Shown here in pieces: positions 53,750-62,457 of a DNA stretch of 64,000 nt. The DNA lies in NCBI GenBank assembly GCA_050249695.1, contig JBFWQA010000003.1, positions 62,001 to 126,000 of the forward strand, in the 5' to 3' direction. Made by a program: the position numbers and the translations under genes. Each line of letters opens with the position of its first letter. Within the stretch, counting starts at the first letter, position 1. This DNA is from JACKJP01 sp050249695 (GTDB lineage: Bacteria > Pseudomonadota > Alphaproteobacteria > Rhizobiales > Tepidamorphaceae). The notes beneath the pieces are model-generated. The model was not told where the DNA came from, did no database searches, and saw only the letters and a list, made by a program, of their open reading frames with translations.

Positions 53750-53825
53750 TGGTGGGCCCGGCAGGACTCGAACCTGCAACCAGACCGTTATGAGCGGCCG
53801 GCTCTAACCATTGAGCTACAGGCCC
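53750..53825 (-). tRNA. tRNA-Ile2 (anticodon CAU, lysidine type)
   Basis: The minus strand folds into a cloverleaf of 76 nt including an encoded CCA. The acceptor GGGCCTG pairs with CGGGCCC (one G-T type pair), the D-arm is GCTCAATGGTTAGAGC, the anticodon stem is GGCCG/CGGTC with loop CTCATAA, and the T-arm is GCAGG TTCGAGT CCTGC. The anticodon is CAT. The loop CTCATAA and the acceptor resemble tRNA-Ile2 of bacteria, whose C34 is modified to lysidine, more than elongator or initiator tRNA-Met. Confidence 0.88.
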
Positions 53826-53970
53826 TGCGCCAATGGAACACGCGCTGCGCTTATAGCCGCTGCCGGTTCGCCAAGGCAACTGGCGCGAGGGGCGATTCCG
53901 CCCCATTGCAGCCTTATTTGGGCGTCATCAGCTAGGGCTAAGAAATCACTGCGCTTTCCGGGGAGATGAT

Positions 53971-54711
53971 ATGCCGATCATGGTGGTGCTGCGTACGGGA
54001 CTGATCGCGCTTCTTTCGCTCTTTGCCGTACTGGCTGCCCGCAACGCGATGGCGCAGGAAGCCCCCCACCCGCAGATCTCTTTGACCGGCGAGGCCTCCG
54101 TCACCGCCGCGCCCGATATGGCGACCGTCACGACAGGCGTCGTCACCCAGGCAAAGACGGCGGCGGAAGCGCTGGAGCAGAATACCGCCGCCATGGAGAA
54201 GATCACCGATGCCATGAAGAAGGCCGGGATCGAATCGAGGGATCTCCAGACTTCCGGCTTTTCCGTCGAACCGGTCTACACCCGGCCTTCCGCATCTTCC
54301 TCTTCCGGCGACCAGGAGGCGCCGCGGATCGATGCCTATCGCGTGCGCAACATGCTGACCGTTCGCGTTCGCGATCTCGGCGCGTTGGGCGGCGTGCTCG
54401 ACCGCGCCGTTTCACTCGGCTCCAACCAGATTTCCGGCATCTCCTTCGATGTCGAGAACAAGGGGGCGCTGCTCGACAAGGCCCGCAAGGAAGCCGTCGC
54501 GGACGCGATGCGCCGCGCCGAAATCCTCTCGACCGCCGCTGGAACCCGGCTCGGACGCGTGCTCACCATCAACGAGAACAGCCATTATCAGCCGCCGCGT
54601 CCCATGATGATGCGCGAGGCGTCCATGGCCGCCGACAAGGCCGTGCCGATCGAAGCCGGCGAACTGGAGCTCTCGGTGACGGTTTCGGTAACCTGGGAAC
54701 TCGTTCAGTAG
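53971..54711 (+). CDS. SIMPL domain (DUF541) periplasmic protein
   Basis: The 246-residue protein has a signal peptide (about 1-28, ending NAMAQE) and the SIMPL domain with ISLTGEASVTAAPDMATVTTGV and later AYRVRNMLTVRVRDLGALGG. Members (BP26 of Brucella, YggE of Escherichia coli) are periplasmic oligomers linked to oxidative stress or outer membrane function. The ATG follows GGGGAG. It is the first gene to the right of the tRNA and is typical chromosomal content of Hyphomicrobiales. Confidence 0.9.
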   Translation: MPIMVVLRTGLIALLSLFAVLAARNAMAQEAPHPQISLTGEASVTAAPDMATVTTGVVTQAKTAAEALEQNTAAMEKITDAMKKAGIESRDLQTSGFSVEPVYTRPSASSSSGDQEAPRIDAYRVRNMLTVRVRDLGALGGVLDRAVSLGSNQISGISFDVENKGALLDKARKEAVADAMRRAEILSTAAGTRLGRVLTINENSHYQPPRPMMMREASMAADKAVPIEAGELELSVTVSVTWELVQ

Positions 54712-54868
54712 ACCGGTCTTCTCTAAAATCCGGCGCATTCTTCGTCAATTTCCGATGAATTAATTCCTCTGCGTTTTCGTGCGCTTGCGAGGACTTACGC
54801 AACGTAGAGTTGTTAGCTTCCGGCCGTTCTGACCACCCCCCGGTTCTTGACGACGGAGTATAGCAATC

Positions 54869-56119
54869 ATGCGCGTTCTCGCCTCGGCGCTGCACGGCCT
54901 GCTCGGCCTGTGCAGGAGGTTCAGCCGCGATCACCGCGGCAATATCAGTATTATTTTCGGGGCAACCATCGTCCCGGTCATCGCGCTTACCGGCGCCGCG
55001 ATCGATTTTACAGCCGCCCACAACGTGAAGATCAAGTTGCAGGCCGCCGCTGACGCCGCCGCCCTCGCAGCCACGCGCAACTACGGAAAGAACTGGGCGA
55101 CACGCCAGCAGATCGCGACCAGCACCTTCAATGGCAACCTGCAGAGCGTCCCGAACGCCGGCAATGTCCAGTTTTCCGTCGTCGATACCGGCCAGGCCCA
55201 CCATGTGGATGCATCGGCGACCGTTGAGACCTCGATGATGGGACTGATGGGCATCGAGCACATACAGATTGCCGTGGACGCCGAGGCGGTCTCGCCCGCC
55301 GCTTCGATCGAGGTCGTTCTGGTGCTCGACAATACCGGGTCGATGTCATCGAACAACAAGATCAGCATTCTCAAGCAATCGGCGAAGAACTTCATCGACA
55401 TGATGGAGGCGGCCGCGGCGATCCCCGGCAAGAGCATCAAGATCGGGCTGGTACCGTTCACGACGATGGTTCGTGTCGACGCGAACACGTACAGGAACGC
55501 CTCCTGGATCAATATGTCCGGGCTCGACAAGAACAGCTGGCGCGGCTGCTTCTACGACCGCCGCCAGCCCTATGACATCGATGATACGCCGCCGTCTGCG
55601 GGCAACGCCAACACGTTGTTCGATCCCGATCCCTATAACGGCTTCTCATCATCGAAATGCGCCATGGCCCGCGTACACGAACTGTCCACCGACTTCACCG
55701 GCCTGCGTTCGCGCGTCGATCAGATGGCCGCCAGCGGCAATACCAACATCACGCTGGGCGTCATCTGGGGTCTGCACCTGTTGTCCAACGGCGTGCCGTT
55801 CACCGAGGGCGTTTCCTGGAGTGACGCCGAGACCGTCAAGATCATGATCGTGCTGACGGACGGCGAGAACACCCAGAACCGCTGGACCACCTATACCAAC
55901 AGTATCGACGCGCGCACCCAATCGGCCTGTAACGCCGTCAAGGCGAAAGACGTGCTGGTCTATACGGTCCGCGTGGTCAACGGAGACGCCAGTCTGCTGC
56001 GCAACTGCGCGACGGATACCTGGATGTACACAGACATCCAGAATGCGAGCGATCTCAATGCGACCTTCCAGCAGCTGGCCGCCGACATCATCAACCGGCA
56101 TTTGCGGCTGACGATGTAA
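54869..56119 (+). CDS. TadG-like protein with von Willebrand factor A domain
   Basis: The 416-residue protein has a basic N-terminus, then a TadE/G-type membrane anchor (RGNISIIFGATIVPVIALTG, about 28-47) followed by KIKLQAAADAAALAATR. From about residue 145 it is a vWA domain with the metal-ion site DNTGSMSSN and a later LTDGENTQ. Such proteins sit in the inner membrane facing the periplasm and are often associated with Flp pilus assembly. No other tad genes are present here. Confidence 0.9.
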   Translation: MRVLASALHGLLGLCRRFSRDHRGNISIIFGATIVPVIALTGAAIDFTAAHNVKIKLQAAADAAALAATRNYGKNWATRQQIATSTFNGNLQSVPNAGNVQFSVVDTGQAHHVDASATVETSMMGLMGIEHIQIAVDAEAVSPAASIEVVLVLDNTGSMSSNNKISILKQSAKNFIDMMEAAAAIPGKSIKIGLVPFTTMVRVDANTYRNASWINMSGLDKNSWRGCFYDRRQPYDIDDTPPSAGNANTLFDPDPYNGFSSSKCAMARVHELSTDFTGLRSRVDQMAASGNTNITLGVIWGLHLLSNGVPFTEGVSWSDAETVKIMIVLTDGENTQNRWTTYTNSIDARTQSACNAVKAKDVLVYTVRVVNGDASLLRNCATDTWMYTDIQNASDLNATFQQLAADIINRHLRLTM

Positions 56120-56127
56120 AAAGCCCA

Positions 56128-56496
56128 TCAGGCCGGAAGGCCGCTGACCCGTGTGATCGTCCCGGCGTCGAGCGCGAAGAAGAGGCCCTTGTTCAAGCTG
56201 AACGACCTGCCGTCTTCGCGCTCGCCGCGTAAGGTGAATTCCGCGGCGCCACGGCTGCCATCTTCGCTCGCCATCAGCGCTTTGTCGCCAATGGTTTCAC
56301 GTCCATGGGCGAAACGCGCGACGAAAAAGCGCTCGAATGCCTCGCGGCCGATCTGCCGGTTTCCTTTGTCGTCCTCCAGCACGGCCTCCTCATCGAGAAG
56401 GCCGAGAACGGCGGCGATGTCGCGTCTGCTGTAGGCGCTGAGAAACGCATCGATCTTCTGCCGCGCCAGGGCCGCGCCCTTTATTTGATCCTGCAT
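56128..56496 (-). CDS. SnoaL/NTF2-like protein
   Basis: The start is ATG 56496 after GAAGGACAGC. The 122-residue product has the cone-shaped NTF2-like fold pattern: helix KIDAFLSAYSRRDIAAVLGL, then strands AVLEDDKGNRQIG and a C-terminal sheet with SFSLNKGLFFALDAGTITRV. It lacks a signal peptide. Members are isomerases, hydrolases or ligand binders; no function can be assigned. It converges with the vWA gene. Confidence 0.8.
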   Translation of the reverse strand: MQDQIKGAALARQKIDAFLSAYSRRDIAAVLGLLDEEAVLEDDKGNRQIGREAFERFFVARFAHGRETIGDKALMASEDGSRGAAEFTLRGEREDGRSFSLNKGLFFALDAGTITRVSGLPA

Positions 56497-56581
56497 GAGC
56501 TGTCCTTCATCCCGCGTTTCAACCGCCGTCGTCGCTACAACGAGCCAGGCAGCCGCCGGTTGCCGCCAACAGGAACATGCG

Positions 56582-56812
56582 TCACTGATTGCCGTTCGGA
56601 ACCTCGTCTTCCTCGCGGTCACGCCGCAGGATTCCGACTGCACCCTTGCCGGCCCTGGCGGTAACGCGGACCGCGCCGCGCCCGGCCTTTGCCGTGGTCT
56701 TGACCACCGCTGCGGTGCCCGCGACGGCGCCCGCCGCCACCCCCGCCGCGCAACCGCCGGCAGCCAGTGCCGCCGTCAGCATCGCGATGGCAATTAAGGC
56801 CCTGAGCGCCAT
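56582..56812 (-). CDS. Small putative lipoprotein
   Basis: The 76-residue product starts at ATG 56812 after GAGGGTGAGGAA. It has a signal peptide with a lipobox (LAAGGC, cysteine near residue 21). The mature part is a small Gly/Ala/Lys-rich segment with two copies of a KAGRGAVRVTARAGKGAV-like repeat and an acidic end. It is probably anchored in the membrane. Family not recognised. Confidence 0.7.
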   Translation of the reverse strand: MALRALIAIAMLTAALAAGGCAAGVAAGAVAGTAAVVKTTAKAGRGAVRVTARAGKGAVGILRRDREEDEVPNGNQ

Positions 56813-56952
56813 TTCCTCACCCTCCATTCGGTCGAATGCCCCGGCTTTCTCGTAGCCCCACGGCATGAATTATCCCCTAACGCGGAACCAAGCCGCCCGG
56901 CCGACGTTTCCAACCCGACAATTCGGCGGGACCGAACATCGCCAGGAGGACT

Positions 56953-57267
56953 ATGATGATAGACCGAACTCCCCCCAATGAAATGCCCCCGGCAGACGAG
57001 CGCAATGTGCGTGAAGTGCGTTCATCGAGCGGCGCAAGCTGGTTCATTGCCGGCCTCGCCGTCGTCGTCGTGGTGGTCGGAGGCATTTTCGTCTTCGGCG
57101 ACGAGCTTGGCTTCAATGGTGCCGACACGACCGTGAACATGCAGCCGAACGCGCCGGCGCAGACGACGCCGCAGTCTGAACCCTCACAGTCGGCGCCGCA
57201 GGCGGCACCGGACAATAATTCAACCGGTCAATCGACCCCTTCGCCGACCGCGCCTGCGAGCGAGTGA
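56953..57267 (+). CDS. Small single-span membrane protein with Pro/Ser/Gln tail
   Basis: The 104-residue protein has a short cytoplasmic N-terminus, one strong membrane span (WFIAGLAVVVVVVGGIFVF, about 30-48) and a low-complexity tail of Ala, Pro, Gln, Ser and Thr. ATG codons at 56953 and 56956 are both possible after AGGAGG. Similar short proteins are common in Hyphomicrobiales and unassigned. A hairpin follows at 57294-57324. Confidence 0.75.
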   Translation: MMIDRTPPNEMPPADERNVREVRSSSGASWFIAGLAVVVVVVGGIFVFGDELGFNGADTTVNMQPNAPAQTTPQSEPSQSAPQAAPDNNSTGQSTPSPTAPASE

Positions 57268-57293
57268 TTGAACCAGTTCTGAACTGAGATAGG

Positions 57294-57324
57294 CGCCTGC
57301 GCGAACGCCCTCGTTCCGCAGGCG
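57294..57324. terminator. Strong hairpin, possible terminator
   Basis: CGCCTGCG (57294-57301) pairs with CGCAGGCG (57317-57324), and GAACG pairs with CGTTC inside, around a CCCT loop with one bulged C. It lies 27 bases after the stop of the small membrane protein. There is no T-run. Confidence 0.5.
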
Positions 57325-57501
57325 TCTGATGGCGTGACGGACCGGCTTTGAAAAGTTGGTCATATCCGCCAAAAGCGCCGCAATCAGGCCCGGATGTCGC
57401 CATGATGATCGGGTCTGGTCGCAACCGTAGCCGGCCTCGTCGATTTATAGCCCGCCGGCGCAACAAGAGGCATTTCTTCAAGGGGGCTTGAAGAGACTGG
57501 G

Positions 57502-59427
57502 ATGGAAAAGATGACCAATCTGAAGCTTCGACTGATTACCTCGACCGCTGTCGCGGTCTTTGCCATGGGCGCGCCGGTCGCGCCTTCGTTCGCCGCTGAA
57601 AAGATGCAGTTCGCGCAAGTCACTCAGCCTGGACAGATGAGCCAGGAGGAAATCCGCAGGAAACTTGAGGAGCAGCAGAAAAAGGCGCAGGAGCAGCGCC
57701 TGCAGAATCAGCAGCAGCGTGAGGAAAGGCGCGAGCAGGTTCAGCAGAAGCAGGAAGACAAGCGGGAGCAGGTTCAGCAGAAGCGGGACCAGGTTCAGCA
57801 GGATCGCGAACAGAAGCGCGATCAGGTCCAGCAGAAACAGGAGCAACGCCGCGACAATGCGCAGGGCCAGGGCGGCATCACGAACGCTCCCGAGCGCAAG
57901 CCTCAAAGGCAGGAGCAGCAGGCCGCGCCCGAGAAGCGCGAGGCGCCCCAGAAGCGGGAGGCCGCTCCTCAGAACGCGACCCCGCCGCAGAACGGAAACG
58001 CACGGGAAAAGCCGCAGCAGGAACGCGAGAACGCGCGCGACCGCGAGCGCATGCAGGAGCGCGAGCGCGCCGAGCAGAAGCAGCAGCCGCCGAGCATAAC
58101 GAAGCCGCAACAGGCGGCGCCGGCCGAGGAAAAGCCTGCCGAGACGCCGCGGACCCCGCAGCGCGCCGAACGCGAGCAGGATAGGCAGCAGGGCGAACGG
58201 CCGCGCGAGGAAAACCGTCCGCAGCGGGCCGACAGGCCGGACAATGGCGGTGCAACCCGGAACGCGGACGACAAGAATCCGCTTCCGCCCAACGCCGCGC
58301 CCGCGCTCGACAGCGCCAAGCAAACGGAAACGCAGCAGATCCAGCGCGAACGCGCCGCCGATGAGAAGGACCGCGAGCGTCGCCGCGACAATGCCGAGCG
58401 CCCGCGCGAGGATCGTCCGGAAGGCCGGCGCCGCGAGGCGGGTCCGCCGCCGCAAAGCGATCGCGCCGCCCAGAAGATGCAGCCGCAGAAGATCGAGCCG
58501 CTGCGGCTGGACGAGCAGGGGCGTCGCGTTGACCGCCGTCCCGAGCGCCATCGTGACGACAAGGACGCCGAGATCATCGCCACCTTCGGTGATCGCGTCG
58601 TGTTCCGTTATTCGGACGGCCGCGTGAGCGTGGAGGAAAAGCGCGAACGGCCGCGCTGGGCCCGCGACAGCCGTGACTACTATGTGGAGCAGATGCAGGA
58701 AGGCCGCTACCGCGAGGTCGTGGTCCGGCCGGACGGGACGCGCGTCGTCACCGTCTACAACCGCCATGGCGACATCATCCGGCGCTCGCGCTTCACGCCG
58801 CAGGGCCGCGAGATCGTCCTCGTCTACGCGCCCGATATCTACTACGGCGACAGCGGCCGCTGGCGCGATCCGGCGCTCTACCTGCCCCCGCTGCAACTGA
58901 CCGTGCCGGTCGATGAGTACATTCTCGACGCTCAGCAGGCACAGCCGCGCGACTATTATCGCTTCCTCGACAAGCCGCCGATCGAACAGATCGATCGTCT
59001 CTATTCGGTCGACGAAGTCCGGCGCTCGGCTCGGCTGCGCGACGTGATGCCGCGCATCGACCTCGACATGGTCACGTTCGATTTCGGCAGTTCCTCGATC
59101 GGCGAATCGCAGATTCCGCTGCTGCAGGGCCTTGCCGAGGCGATGCTTGAGGTTCTCGATGAGAATCCGGCGGAAACCTTCCTCATCGAGGGGCACACGG
59201 ACGCCGTCGGCTCGGACTATGCCAATCTCGCGCTCTCGGACGCGCGGGCAGAGGCGGTCGCGGCGGCGCTGACGAATGTCTTCGGCATTCCGGCGGAAAA
59301 TCTCGTCACGCAGGGCTATGGCGAGGCTTATCTGAAGGTCGACACCGAAGAACCGGAACGCGAAAACCGTCGCGTCGCCGTCCGGCGGATTACCCCGCTG
59401 GTTACACCGCTCGCCCAGGCGCAATAG
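57502..59427 (+). CDS. OmpA-family outer membrane protein with long charged coiled-coil region
   Basis: The 641-residue protein has a signal peptide (about 1-32, ending PSFAA). About 270 residues follow that are very rich in Gln, Arg and Glu (repeats such as REQVQQKQEDK and REQVQQKRDQ), then a middle domain with VVFRYSDGRVSVEEKRERPR. The C-terminal OmpA domain (about 525-640) contains LIEGHTDAVGSDYANLALSD and ends with ENRRVAVRR, and is expected to bind peptidoglycan. The charged stretch probably spans the periplasm as a coiled coil. The GC-rich repeats leave a long open frame on the opposite strand (57478-59481) which is not a gene. Confidence 0.92.
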   Translation: MEKMTNLKLRLITSTAVAVFAMGAPVAPSFAAEKMQFAQVTQPGQMSQEEIRRKLEEQQKKAQEQRLQNQQQREERREQVQQKQEDKREQVQQKRDQVQQDREQKRDQVQQKQEQRRDNAQGQGGITNAPERKPQRQEQQAAPEKREAPQKREAAPQNATPPQNGNAREKPQQERENARDRERMQERERAEQKQQPPSITKPQQAAPAEEKPAETPRTPQRAEREQDRQQGERPREENRPQRADRPDNGGATRNADDKNPLPPNAAPALDSAKQTETQQIQRERAADEKDRERRRDNAERPREDRPEGRRREAGPPPQSDRAAQKMQPQKIEPLRLDEQGRRVDRRPERHRDDKDAEIIATFGDRVVFRYSDGRVSVEEKRERPRWARDSRDYYVEQMQEGRYREVVVRPDGTRVVTVYNRHGDIIRRSRFTPQGREIVLVYAPDIYYGDSGRWRDPALYLPPLQLTVPVDEYILDAQQAQPRDYYRFLDKPPIEQIDRLYSVDEVRRSARLRDVMPRIDLDMVTFDFGSSSIGESQIPLLQGLAEAMLEVLDENPAETFLIEGHTDAVGSDYANLALSDARAEAVAAALTNVFGIPAENLVTQGYGEAYLKVDTEEPERENRRVAVRRITPLVTPLAQAQ

Positions 59428-59634
59428 CGCCGCGGCAAGTCGTCCCGTCCGGCCCGCACCGGCATCAGATCCGTCCGCCACCCCCCGAACGACGGATCTG
59501 GTCAGCGGCCCGGGCGGGGCTTCCCCTCTCCCCTTGGCAGAATCGGCGCATGGCCGACTGCACGCGGCCTATTGCGCATAACGGCCTCGCCATTATATTA
59601 GATTTATATAATATTCTGGCTCAAGGGGACATCC

Positions 59635-59895
59635 ATGACCACCGTTGCCGCGCGGCGCAAACTGCCCGCCCGTTATCAGCACATCGTCATGCCGCTCGTG
59701 CTGTCGATATTCATGACGCTGGTGATTTCCGGCGTTTCGACGCTCCGCTCCATCGGCTTGTCGGAGAATTTCCTGCTGCTCTGGCCGCAGGCATGGCTGC
59801 TGTCCTGGATGGTCGCCTTCCCCGCGCTGCTGGTCGTATTGCCCTTCGTCAGGCGCGTGGTCGGGATGGTCGTCGAAAGCCCGACCGGGCATTGA
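59635..59895 (+). CDS. DUF2798 family membrane protein
   Basis: The 86-residue protein has two hydrophobic segments (about 20-40 and 50-72) and the DUF2798 pattern MPLVLSIFMTLVISGVSTLR with WPQAWLLSWMVAFPALLVVLPFVRRVV. Members are small inner-membrane proteins of unknown function. The ATG follows AAGGGGACATCC. Confidence 0.9.
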   Translation: MTTVAARRKLPARYQHIVMPLVLSIFMTLVISGVSTLRSIGLSENFLLLWPQAWLLSWMVAFPALLVVLPFVRRVVGMVVESPTGH

Positions 59896-59981
59896 CGCGG
59901 GAGCGCTGATATCGCCTTCTTGGCAAAAGCGACTTGGCCTTTAGTGCGCCGGGACGCGGGGATTTGCCGAGAGGTTTAGAA

Positions 59982-60926
59982 ATGTCCTTATCAACTTCCG
60001 CCGGCCGCGCCTGCGTGGCAGTCGTTCTTCTCCTTGGCGCAATCGCCTCTCCCCTTCACGCCGAGCCGGGCGATGTCGACGGGGCGAAAGACTATGCCGG
60101 GATAGGCCGTTTCGCCGGAAGCGTCATCACCGGCTATTCGGTGAAGGATTTCGATGCGGCAAGGCTGCAGGCCGCGCCATTCGCCAATGGCCAGCCCGCC
60201 GACGCCCGCCGCCTTGAGGGCCGCATCACGCGGATCGCCTACAGGACCGAACCCGGCCCTTCGATCCTGGAGGTGTCACGCAATTTCGAGCAGCAGTTGC
60301 AGAAGGCGGGATTCGAAACGCTGCTTACCTGCGAGACGGACGCCTGCGGGGGCATTCCCTTCATCGAAGCCGTCGATGTCCTGCCTATCCCGCAAATGTG
60401 GGCGGACGGCTTCAACTACCGCTACTATGCGGCGCGCAAGGCGGGCAGCGGCGGCGAGACTTATTCCAGCGTTCTTGTCAGCGAGAACAACGGGGAGGTC
60501 TACGCCCAGCTGGTCGTCGCGCAACTCGGTGCGATGGAAAACAGGATGGTCGACGCCGCCGCGATGGCCAAGGGCCTTGGGGAAAGCGGTCACATCGCGC
60601 TCTATGGCATCTATTTCGACACCGACAAGGCGGTCCTGAAACAGGAGAGCCGGCCTACGCTCGACGAAATGGCCAAGCTCCTGAAATCGCAACCCGCGCT
60701 CGCCGTGGTGATCGTCGGCCACACCGACAGCCAGGGCAGCTACGACTACAACATGAATCTCTCGCAGCAGCGCGCCAAGGCGGTCGCAACCGACTTGACG
60801 AAGACCTACGGGATCGACGCAAAACGGCTGCGCAGCGCCGGCGTCGGCTATCTCGCGCCGGTCGGGACGAACGCCACCGAAGAGGGCCGCACGCTCAATC
60901 GTCGGGTTGAACTGGTCGCGCCGTGA
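59982..60926 (+). CDS. OmpA-family protein with DUF4892-like N-terminal domain
   Basis: The 314-residue protein starts at ATG 59982 after GAGAGG. It has a signal peptide (about 1-28, ending LHAEPG), an N-terminal domain of about 170 residues of the DUF4892 kind and a C-terminal OmpA peptidoglycan-binding domain with GIYFDTDKAVLKQESRPTLD, VIVGHTDSQGSYDYN and a final NRRVELV. It is a periplasmic or outer-membrane anchored envelope protein. Confidence 0.9.
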   Translation: MSLSTSAGRACVAVVLLLGAIASPLHAEPGDVDGAKDYAGIGRFAGSVITGYSVKDFDAARLQAAPFANGQPADARRLEGRITRIAYRTEPGPSILEVSRNFEQQLQKAGFETLLTCETDACGGIPFIEAVDVLPIPQMWADGFNYRYYAARKAGSGGETYSSVLVSENNGEVYAQLVVAQLGAMENRMVDAAAMAKGLGESGHIALYGIYFDTDKAVLKQESRPTLDEMAKLLKSQPALAVVIVGHTDSQGSYDYNMNLSQQRAKAVATDLTKTYGIDAKRLRSAGVGYLAPVGTNATEEGRTLNRRVELVAP

Positions 60927-60947
60927 CCATCATGGGAATTTACGGCG

Positions 60948-61643
60948 TCAGCTGCAGCCTGCCCATTCCCGCAGCAGCTGGATGTCGCTGGGAAGCGGGT
61001 TGCCGGAACGCAGGCTGACGCTCTTCTCGACTGCCGCGCACGCTCCCTCTTTGTCGCCGTCATAGAACCTCGCGAACCCTAGATTGGACCATGCCGTCGC
61101 ATGATCCGGCGCCTCCTCAACGGCGATTTCGAGGACCGCGAGCGCCTCCTTTTTCTTCTCGGCGATAAGCAGAAATCTGCCGTAATCAGCCATGTAGCCG
61201 GGATACCGCGCCAGACGCGACCCTACCTCAAAGAGTTCCTCGGCGTATTGGAGATCATGAAAACGCATATGCGCGACGATGGCGAAACCATGAAACACCC
61301 TCGCCTGTCCGGGCCAGATGAGGTTCGCCTGATTGAACCGCCGCGCCGCCGTTGCCGCGTCGCCGGCGTTGATGGCGCGCCATCCGAGCTTAACGGCGTG
61401 ATCGAAGGCTTCCCGATCCGACTGACCCAACCCTTTGACGGCACGCAGCATCGCTTCGTCCGCCTGGCTTTGCTCGTTGGTCTTGCTGACAAATCCATAG
61501 AAAGGTTGCTCGTTTGCCGGGGCCTGGAAGGTGTGGCGTGAGACGAAAATGCCCTCCGCAACTTCCACTTTCTCGGCGATGGCCGGCCATGCCCAAAGAC
61601 TGGCCGAAAGCAGAAAAGCGACGGCAACAATAATTTTGACCAT
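60948..61643 (-). CDS. Exported TPR-like protein
   Basis: The 231-residue protein has a signal peptide (about 1-23, ending AIAEKV). From about residue 85 on it has helix pairs with TPR character: AWRAINAGDAATAARRFNQA, then YADYGRFLL and DHATAWSNLGFARFYDGDKE. It is probably periplasmic and mediates protein contacts. It converges with the OmpA-like gene. Partner unknown. Confidence 0.8.
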   Translation of the reverse strand: MVKIIVAVAFLLSASLWAWPAIAEKVEVAEGIFVSRHTFQAPANEQPFYGFVSKTNEQSQADEAMLRAVKGLGQSDREAFDHAVKLGWRAINAGDAATAARRFNQANLIWPGQARVFHGFAIVAHMRFHDLQYAEELFEVGSRLARYPGYMADYGRFLLIAEKKKEALAVLEIAVEEAPDHATAWSNLGFARFYDGDKEGACAAVEKSVSLRSGNPLPSDIQLLREWAGCS

Positions 61644-61723
61644 GCTGTGCCTCCCATATTTGGGGCGCCAGCTAGATCATCGAACGGTGAGAGATTGCTT
61701 AAATGCAAAAGTCAAAACCCGCC

Positions 61724-62140
61724 CTACCCTGAAAAATGCAGCACCACGCTTCGCCGGTGCGGGCTAAGTCGGTGCTCGAACAGGTAAAGGCCCTGCCAGG
61801 CACCCAGCATCATGCGTCCTGCCGAGACGGGAATACCGAGTGAAACCTGCGTGAGCGCCGACCTGATATGCGCGGGCATGTCGTCGGGACCCTCGGCGCG
61901 ATGTCTCAGGAAGCTCATGGCCGGATCGTCGGCCGGCGGCGCCAGCCGGCTGAAGAAGGCCTGAAGATCGCGCTGCACGTCGGGATCGGCGTTTTCCTGA
62001 ATCAGCAGGGAACAGGAGGTATGCCTGACGAACACCGTCAGCAGTCCGTCGCCCCGCGCATCCGCGAGAAATTCCCGCGCACGGTCGGTGAACTCGTAGA
62101 GGCCGGGTCCGTCCGTTGTGATCTCGATTGTCGTCAGCAT
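61724..62140 (-). CDS. YjbQ/UPF0047 family protein
   Basis: The 138-residue protein starts at ATG 62140. It has the UPF0047 core FVRHTSCSLLIQENADPDVQ with conserved His and Glu, and the closing segment LGAWQGLYLFEHR. YjbQ proteins are small trimeric cytoplasmic enzymes with thiamine phosphate synthase-like activity in vitro. Length matches the family. Confidence 0.94.
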   Translation of the reverse strand: MLTTIEITTDGPGLYEFTDRAREFLADARGDGLLTVFVRHTSCSLLIQENADPDVQRDLQAFFSRLAPPADDPAMSFLRHRAEGPDDMPAHIRSALTQVSLGIPVSAGRMMLGAWQGLYLFEHRLSPHRRSVVLHFSG

Positions 62141-62336
62141 GGAGGTGACCTCGCATCCGCCGCGCAATGCCTTTGCCCCCGGCGGCGTGGGAACAAGATG
62201 GCTCGGCCGGGATTTGATCAGAGTTGGCCGGCCGCGCCTAGCTTTTGGAGCGAAATGGCCGGCGGGAAATGAGGGACGAAGATGGCGGCCCCGCAAACGA
62301 TCGACGCTTCGCGCCGACGCGGCCCGCCGCAGCCGA

Positions 62337-62390
62337 TGCCCAGTCTATCGCAACGCGACACAAACCGTATTCGGCGAAGGACCCGCAGAC
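62337..62390 (+). pseudogene. Remnant of a uracil-DNA glycosylase gene (UdgX/family 4 type)
   Basis: Eighteen codons read CPVYRNATQTVFGEGPAD. This is very close to the segment just after the first cysteines of family 4 and UdgX-type uracil-DNA glycosylases (CxxCxLxRxATQTVFGEGP). The glycosylase motif that should follow (VGEQPGDQED) is missing; after GPAD the frame continues with unrelated sequence. The sequence before it also does not fit. It is a short relic between yjbQ and the efflux gene. Confidence 0.4.
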
Positions 62391-62457
62391 GATCTGCACA
62401 AGGCCAACGCGTTGATAGGTCACGTGCAGGAGGTTCGCAGCCGTAACCCCCATGCCC

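Noticed and set aside
53750..53825. Reading the CAU tRNA as elongator tRNA-Met
   Set aside because: The CTCATAA loop and GGGCCTG acceptor fit tRNA-Ile2 better; a search for identity elements would settle it.
57730..57850. Short repeats in the OmpA-family gene as a tandem DNA repeat or CRISPR-like array
   Set aside because: The repetition follows codons for Gln, Arg and Glu in frame and units vary; it is a coiled-coil protein repeat.
57478..59481. 667-codon open frame on the minus strand opposite the large OmpA-family gene
   Set aside because: Its leucine- and arginine-rich sequence is what the GC-rich Gln/Arg/Glu repeats give on the other strand; the plus-strand protein has a signal peptide and an OmpA domain.
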